Positions 14,039 through 17,863 of a stretch of 17,863 nucleotides of DNA are shown piece by piece. Origin of the DNA: an uncultured Desulfobacteraceae bacterium (lineage in GTDB: Bacteria; Desulfobacterota; Desulfobacteria; Desulfobacterales; UBA2174). Within the stretch, counting starts at the first letter, position 1. Each line of letters starts with the position of its first letter. The stretch is taken from the NCBI GenBank assembly GCA_937982505.1, contig CALJLV010000206.1, positions 1 through 17,863 of the forward strand, in the 5' to 3' direction. The notes beneath the pieces were generated by a model, which was given only the letters and a program-made list of their open reading frames with translations, made no database searches and was not told the DNA's origin. The translations under genes and the position numbers were made by a program.

Positions 14039-14473
14039 ATGAACACCGCGATCGAATATCCCGACCTGCCCCGCCTGGCTGTGGGGGCCGTCGTCGTCCA
14101 CCAGGACCGGGTGCTGCTCGTGCGCCGCGCCAAGGCCCCGGCCCAAGGCCTCTGGGCTATCCCGGGCGGCAGCGTACGCCTGGGTGAAACCCTGCGGCAA
14201 GCCGCCGAACGCGAGATCCTGGAGGAAACCGGCCTCACGGTGCGCGCCGGCGAGGTCGTGCTGACCTTCGAGACCATCCGCCGCGACCCGGACGGGCGGG
14301 TGCGCTTTCACTACGTGATCGTCGATCTTTTGGCCGAATACCTGACCGGGGAACCGACCCCGGCCGACGATGCGGCCGAGGCGCGCTGGTTTTCCGCCGA
14401 CCAAATCGCCGCCGAACCGCGGATGGTCGAAAAAACACGGGAACTACTGCTTCGCCGGCTGGGCGGGGTGTAA
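14039..14473 (+). CDS. Nudix hydrolase
   Basis: A 144-residue cytoplasmic pyrophosphohydrolase. The full Nudix box GX5EX7REUXEEXGU is present from Gly44 to Leu66: GSVRLGETLRQAAEREILEE then TGL, with the metal-binding Glu59, Glu62 and Glu63. The N-terminal RLAVGAVVVHQDRVLLVRRA and LWAIPGG are standard. A following strand, VLTFETIRRDPDGRVRFHYVIVDLLAEY, and the acidic DDAAEARWFS fit the ADP-ribose pyrophosphatase-like subgroup, but substrate cannot be assigned. No good ribosome site precedes the ATG, though the strong promoter at 13834 is about 200 bases upstream. It stands 28 bases before the ABM-domain gene and is probably co-transcribed with it. Confidence 0.93.
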   Translation: MNTAIEYPDLPRLAVGAVVVHQDRVLLVRRAKAPAQGLWAIPGGSVRLGETLRQAAEREILEETGLTVRAGEVVLTFETIRRDPDGRVRFHYVIVDLLAEYLTGEPTPADDAAEARWFSADQIAAEPRMVEKTRELLLRRLGGV

Positions 14474-14501
14474 AAACGAGACGCCGCATGGAGCTATGCA
14501 T

Positions 14502-14906
14502 ATGATCCACGTCATCGCCGACATCCGGGTGTACCCGGGCCGTATGGACGATCTGTTGGCCGTTTACCGGAGTTTCGTTCCGCAGGTGCGGGCCGAACAG
14601 GGGTGCCTCGCCTACGTGCCAACCCGGGACCTGGCCACGGATCTGGCCAACCAGCACCGCGATGCCGACCGCATCACGGTGGTCGAGTGCTGGGCCGACA
14701 TGATCGCCTTCCGAACCCACCTGACCGCCCCCCACGTGCTGGCCTACAGGCAACGGGTCAAAGACATCGTGGCCGATGTCACGGTGCGCGTTCTCGACGC
14801 GGTGCCGGCCGGGCAAGATGCGATAACGCCGCCAGCCGTCAACCCCGCCTCCGAAAAAAAACCGCCACGCATGCGCGATCAGCCTTACGGGCGCGCAATA
14901 GAATGA
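14502..14906 (+). CDS. ABM-domain (putative quinol monooxygenase) protein
   Basis: A 134-residue protein of the antibiotic-biosynthesis-monooxygenase fold, a small ferredoxin-like dimer. Seen: IHVIADIRVYPGRMDDLLAVYRSF at the N-terminus, VRAEQGCLAYVPTRDL (the E-x-G-C-L-x-Y motif), and ITVVECWADMIAFRTHLTAPHVLAYRQRV (the W, F and H of the usual E-x-W-x-[DS] and H block). These proteins act on quinones or aromatic compounds, or are stress-related with unknown substrate. The domain ends near residue 103; a Pro/Lys/Arg-rich tail of about 30 residues follows and is unusual. GGAG eight bases before ATG 14502 favours it over the ATG at 14496, which is too close. Oxygen-dependent chemistry is doubtful in an anaerobe. 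Confidence 0.83.
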   Translation: MIHVIADIRVYPGRMDDLLAVYRSFVPQVRAEQGCLAYVPTRDLATDLANQHRDADRITVVECWADMIAFRTHLTAPHVLAYRQRVKDIVADVTVRVLDAVPAGQDAITPPAVNPASEKKPPRMRDQPYGRAIE

Positions 14907-14933
14907 ACCCTTGAGACTTGCGACTTAAACCCC

Positions 14934-15728
14934 ATGAACCTCTTCGACACCCACATCTCCGTCCGCCAGACCGGGGATGGCCGCTTCGCCGGCCGCATCC
15001 ACGACCACTGGTCCATCAACGGAACCCCCAACGGCGGCTACCTGATGGCGATCCTGGCCCGGGCCATGCTGGCCGGCGGCGGGCGCCAGGGCACGCCGAT
15101 CCTGACGGCCAACTATCTGGCGCGCTGCAGCCCCGGAGCGGTGACCGTGTCGGTCGAGCCGTTGACCGCGTCGACCCAGTTCAGCCGGTTTCAGGCGTCC
15201 CTGATCCAAGAGGGCGGCGAGCGGATTCGGGCCTTCGGCACTTTCGCCAACCAGAACACCGTCTGCACCATCAACCGCACCGAGACCGGTCCGCCCGAGG
15301 TGGCGGCCATCGCAGACAGCGTCCCGATTCCGGCCCTGCCCGGATATACCCTCTTCGAAAACCTGGAGGTGCGCCTCGACCCGGCCTGCGCCGGTTGGAT
15401 GGTCGACCACCGGCTGACCCCGGTCTCGGAACAAAAAGGGTGGATCCGGTTTCGCCAGCCGCGTCCCTGGGACCTTTACAGCCTGATCCTGGCCGCCGAC
15501 GCCTTTCCTCCCGCGGTGCTCGCCAGCCAGGGAATGGTGGCCTGGGTCCCGACCCTCGAGCTGTCGCTGAACCTGCGCCAGATTCCCGCAACCACGTGGT
15601 TAAAAGGCATCTTCCGGACCCGCTTCATCACCTGCGGCCTGCTGGAAGAGGACGGCGAATTGTGGGATGCCGAGGGCAACCTGGCGGCCATTTCGCGCCA
15701 GATTGCCCAATACCGTCCGGTGGGATAG
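14934..15728 (+). CDS. Acyl-CoA thioesterase-like (double hotdog) protein
   Basis: A 264-residue protein like the TesB/4HBT_3 thioesterase superfamily, with two tandem hotdog domains. The first has HDHWSINGTPNGGYLMAILARAM (long central helix after the G-G-Y-L), TANYLARCSPGAVTVSVEPL and FSRFQASLIQEG. The second has VDHRLTP, LYSLILAADAFPPAVLASQG (a second hotdog helix with an Asp) and VPTLELSLNLRQIPATTWL. The W-V-P-T-L-x-L-x-x-x-L and R-x-x-P motifs suit acyl-CoA thioesterases that release free fatty acids from CoA. Substrate length is unknown. No clear ribosome site precedes the ATG, but the frame's N-terminus fits. It lies 27 bases after the ABM-domain gene and may share its transcript. Confidence 0.83.
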   Translation: MNLFDTHISVRQTGDGRFAGRIHDHWSINGTPNGGYLMAILARAMLAGGGRQGTPILTANYLARCSPGAVTVSVEPLTASTQFSRFQASLIQEGGERIRAFGTFANQNTVCTINRTETGPPEVAAIADSVPIPALPGYTLFENLEVRLDPACAGWMVDHRLTPVSEQKGWIRFRQPRPWDLYSLILAADAFPPAVLASQGMVAWVPTLELSLNLRQIPATTWLKGIFRTRFITCGLLEEDGELWDAEGNLAAISRQIAQYRPVG

Positions 15729-15744
15729 AAAACGGCGGGAAAAT

Positions 15745-16065
15745 TCAGCAGCGCGCGTTGCGGGTCGAGGCCACTTGCACCCGGGCGTCGTCCAGGGCCG
15801 AGATGAGAATGCGCCCGGCCTTGGCGGCAAGAAAGACCTCGCCGGCCCGCAGCAGATGGTCCCGCCAGTCGCCTTCCTGGGTCACCCACAGCCGGCCTTG
15901 CAGGCAGCGGATCACGTCCCGCCGCCGGCGTCCGGCATCGATGACGTGCATCTCGTGGGCCGCCATCTTCAGATCCCGGGTCTCCTGGGGATAGGCATTC
16001 GGATGGAATACCCGGTTCATCGTCTGCGCAATGGACGCGTGGGCCAAATGGGTATCGGTATGCAT
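15745..16065 (-). CDS. DUF2917 domain protein
   Basis: A 106-residue protein matching the DUF2917 pattern of a small beta-rich (cupin-like) fold: IRCLQGRLWVTQEGDWRDHLLRAGEVFLA, with the conserved G-x-x-W-V-T-x-x-G-D-x-x-D-x-x-L-x-x-G-E. Function is unknown. A helical N-terminal part (residues 1-40) precedes the domain, and there is no signal peptide. GGGAGG lies about 8 bases before the ATG at 16065. It faces a MocR-type regulator gene across a 215-base region, a pairing I recall in many proteobacteria, and is therefore the likely target of that regulator. What the metabolite is, and whether the pair deals with vitamin B6 or amino acids, cannot be read from the sequence. Confidence 0.83.
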   Translation of the reverse strand: MHTDTHLAHASIAQTMNRVFHPNAYPQETRDLKMAAHEMHVIDAGRRRRDVIRCLQGRLWVTQEGDWRDHLLRAGEVFLAAKAGRILISALDDARVQVASTRNARC

Positions 16066-16159
16066 GGGCTTTTCCTCCCTGATTCGTCTGACCGTTTGTA
16101 TCCGTCTGATGCGTTGGGTCGCCGCTTTTTGAATGGGAAGATAATCTCTCCGGAAAAAT

Positions 16160-16244
16160 CAGTACAGCAACAGAAAATGGTTTTTGTTATGATAACAGAA
16201 CGCTTTTTTAAAATCTGTTACGCCAATTGTGGCGCGAACTGTAC
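16160..16244. promoter_or_regulatory. Divergent control region of DUF2917 and the MocR regulator
   Basis: TGTTATGATAACA (16185-16197) is a perfect palindrome with a one-base centre. AACAGA occurs directly at 16169-16174 and 16194-16199 and inverted at 16214-16219; GTACAG (16162-16167) is mirrored by CTGTAC (16239-16244). A possible promoter for the regulator is TTGTTA (16184-16189), 18 bases, TTAAAA (16208-16213), overlapping the palindrome. AT-rich sequence sets this stretch off from its surroundings. MocR proteins often bind such repeats; binding here is inferred. Confidence 0.5.
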
Positions 16245-16280
16245 CGTTCTTCGGAAAAGACGAGCCATGGGGAGGCGTAA

Positions 16281-17708
16281 ATGGGGCGAACGAACAAATA
16301 CGAAGCGCTGGCCGCCGAACTGGCGGGGCTGATCCGTGCCGGCACCTACCGGCGCGGCGCCCCGCTGCCTTCGGTGCGGGAGCTGAGCCGCGAAAAAGCC
16401 ATGAGCGTCGCGACGGTTCTCCAAGCCTACTACCTGCTCGAGGCCCGCGGTCTGGTGACGCCCCGACCGCGCTCGGGCTTTTTCGTGGCGGAAGGGGCCC
16501 TGCGCACCGAGCTGGAGCCGGAGCCCTCAACCCCCGCGGTGGACGCGGCCCAGGTGAGCATCCGCCAGTTGGTGACCCGGGTGGCCTTGCAGGATGCCCG
16601 CACCCCGGGCCTGGTTCCCCTGGGATACGCCCATCCCCACCCGGCATGCACCGCCACCGGAGTGCTCAACCGAATCATGGCCGCCGTCGGACGCCGGCTG
16701 GGCCACGGCAGTTGGGCCTACGAACTGCCGCCGGGATGCCGTGCCCTGCGCACCGAAATCGCCCGCCAGGCCGCCCGGGCCGGCTGCCGTCTCAACAGCG
16801 CCGACATCGTCATCACTTCCGGCTGCACCGAGGCCGTCAGCCTGTCGCTGCGGGCGGTCTGCCGCCCGGGGGATGCCGTGGCCATCGAGTCGCCCATCTG
16901 TTTCGATACCCTTCAAACCCTCGAGACCCTCGGGTTGAGGGCCGTGGAGATCCCCACCCATCCCCGCGACGGGATCAGCCTCGAGGCGCTGCGCTTCGCC
17001 ACCGATGCCATGCCCATCAAGGCCTGCCTGGTAATCGCCAACCACAACAATCCCCTGGGCAGCCGAATCCCCGAGGCTGCCCAGCAGGCGCTGGTGGCTC
17101 TGCTGGCCCAGCGGGATATCCCCCTGGTCGAGAACGACATCTACGGCGAGATTCACTTCGACGCCCACCGGCCGACCGCGGTCAAGGCCTTCGACCAGAA
17201 GGGTTTGGTGCTCCTGTGCAGCTCGTTTTCCAAGACCCTCGGCCCGGGGCTGCGGGTGGGTTGGGTTGCGGCGGGGCGTTTTCGCGACGGCATCGAGTGG
17301 GACAAATATACCCTGAGCCTGGCCGTGCCCACCCTGCCTCAGCTGGCCATCGCCGAATTCATGGCCGGCAGCGGTTATCCGCGCCATTTGCGGCGCATCC
17401 GGCGCTTCTACGCCGACAGCACGGCCGCCATGCGCGCGGCCGTGCTGCGCCATTTCCCCTCCGGCACCCGGGTCACCCGTCCCAGCGGGGGGTATCTGCT
17501 CTGGATCCAGCTCCCCAAGGGGATCGACGCCTACGACCTGTATCGCCGGGCCCTGGCGGCGGGCATCGCCATCATGCCCGGCCACCTGTTCTCGGCGGCG
17601 GATCGGTATCACGATTTTATCCGCCTCAACGCGGCCTTCTGGTCTCCGGAGGCCGAAGGGGCGGTACGGCGCCTGGGCAGGATGGTGGCAGCGGCGCTCG
17701 ACGGATAA
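16281..17708 (+). CDS. MocR-type (GntR/aminotransferase) transcriptional regulator
   Basis: A 475-residue fusion. Residues 1-70 form a GntR-type winged helix-turn-helix (KYEALAAELAGLIRAGTY, then LPSVRELSREKAMSVATV and LLEARGLVTPRPRSGFFV). Residues 85-475 form a fold-type I aminotransferase that binds pyridoxal phosphate: TSGCTEAVSLSLR, ANHNNPLGS (Asn), ENDIYGEIHF (Asp and Tyr), SSFSKTLGPGLRVGW (Schiff-base Lys318) and PSGGYLLWIQL. All the cofactor residues are present, so it should bind PLP, whether or not it transaminates. MocR proteins include PdxR, GabR and EhuR-like regulators; the effector here is unknown. The ATG has GGGGAGG upstream. The divergent DUF2917 gene is the best candidate target. 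An autonomous aminotransferase is less likely because the HTH is intact. Confidence 0.92.
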   Translation: MGRTNKYEALAAELAGLIRAGTYRRGAPLPSVRELSREKAMSVATVLQAYYLLEARGLVTPRPRSGFFVAEGALRTELEPEPSTPAVDAAQVSIRQLVTRVALQDARTPGLVPLGYAHPHPACTATGVLNRIMAAVGRRLGHGSWAYELPPGCRALRTEIARQAARAGCRLNSADIVITSGCTEAVSLSLRAVCRPGDAVAIESPICFDTLQTLETLGLRAVEIPTHPRDGISLEALRFATDAMPIKACLVIANHNNPLGSRIPEAAQQALVALLAQRDIPLVENDIYGEIHFDAHRPTAVKAFDQKGLVLLCSSFSKTLGPGLRVGWVAAGRFRDGIEWDKYTLSLAVPTLPQLAIAEFMAGSGYPRHLRRIRRFYADSTAAMRAAVLRHFPSGTRVTRPSGGYLLWIQLPKGIDAYDLYRRALAAGIAIMPGHLFSAADRYHDFIRLNAAFWSPEAEGAVRRLGRMVAAALDG

Positions 17709-17863
17709 GCATCGAGCGAAGGTCAAAAGAGTGGATTGGCCGGAGGTTTTCGCGAATTTTTCCCACCAAAGGCGCATCCGCGACGGCAACACGGCGACGT
17801 GTGCTGTTCTATGAAACCACAATTCGATTGGATTCAGTAATATCAATGCGTTAGCAGGCACTT
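17709..17863. other. Contig-end non-coding stretch
   Basis: 155 bases after the regulator. No gene is supported. Composition shifts to more AT-rich from about 17810, and the last 55 bases may be the edge of a dispersed repeat at which assembly stopped. That is a suspicion only; no repeat copy is visible inside the window. Confidence 0.35.

Noticed and set aside
16527..17861. A 444-codon minus-strand frame over the MocR gene
   Set aside because: It is antisense to a regulator with complete PLP motifs. Only the first 50 or so codons are outside that gene, and they match nothing I recognise.

Overview
The window looks like one high-GC (about 65% by eye) assembled contig from a strictly anaerobic, probably sulfate-reducing Desulfobacterota bacterium (Desulfosarcina/Desulfatitalea-like is my best guess). 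The evidence is a two-iron desulfoferrodoxin, rubrerythrin, a rubredoxin/rubredoxin:oxygen oxidoreductase pair, a triheme class III-type cytochrome c, and a HEAT-repeat protein of the DVU0298 type. This placement is inferred from gene content; there is no rRNA or other taxonomic marker. The first 46 bases are not genomic: they match the Illumina P7 index adapter, so the first gene begins with adapter-derived sequence.

Layout. 47-1483 (+): 3' end of an MFS transporter overlapping a tRNA-dihydrouridine synthase. 1509-1952 (-): thioredoxin-like lipoprotein. 1953-2611: non-coding, with a RAYT/REP-like inverted-repeat relic, then an AT-rich control region with two identical palindromes and a near-perfect sigma-54 promoter. 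2612-4416 (+): glnK-amtB ammonium operon. 4837-6414 (+): beta-CASP metallo-beta-lactamase RNA-processing-type nuclease. 6415-6666: spacer with an insertion-sequence-like palindrome scar. 6667-13236 (+): a run of thirteen genes, mostly for oxygen and nitric oxide defence. 13293-13715 (-): PsiE-type membrane protein. 13869-13997: truncated ribbon-helix-helix antitoxin relic with its promoter. 14039-15728 (+): Nudix hydrolase, ABM-domain protein and acyl-CoA thioesterase-like protein. 15745-16065 (-) and 16281-17708 (+): a divergent DUF2917 / MocR-type regulator pair sharing a palindromic control region.

How the genes work together. In the central island, desulfoferrodoxin reduces superoxide, rubrerythrin reduces peroxide, and the flavo-diiron protein Roo reduces oxygen (or NO) to water. 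Rubredoxin, a flavodoxin, a one-cluster ferredoxin, an Isf-like iron-sulfur flavoprotein and two 7-cysteine mini-proteins are the likely electron carriers or accessory factors; a periplasmic triheme cytochrome lies in the same run. Several of these genes have unusually strong AAGGAGG ribosome binding sites, and stable hairpins separate some cistrons, which suggests differential expression within one or a few transcripts. The most unusual protein is the Isf-like flavoprotein: its C-terminal half resembles an arsenate-reductase/low-molecular-weight phosphatase domain that has lost the catalytic cysteine loop. The glnK-amtB promoter is the clearest regulatory signal in the window.
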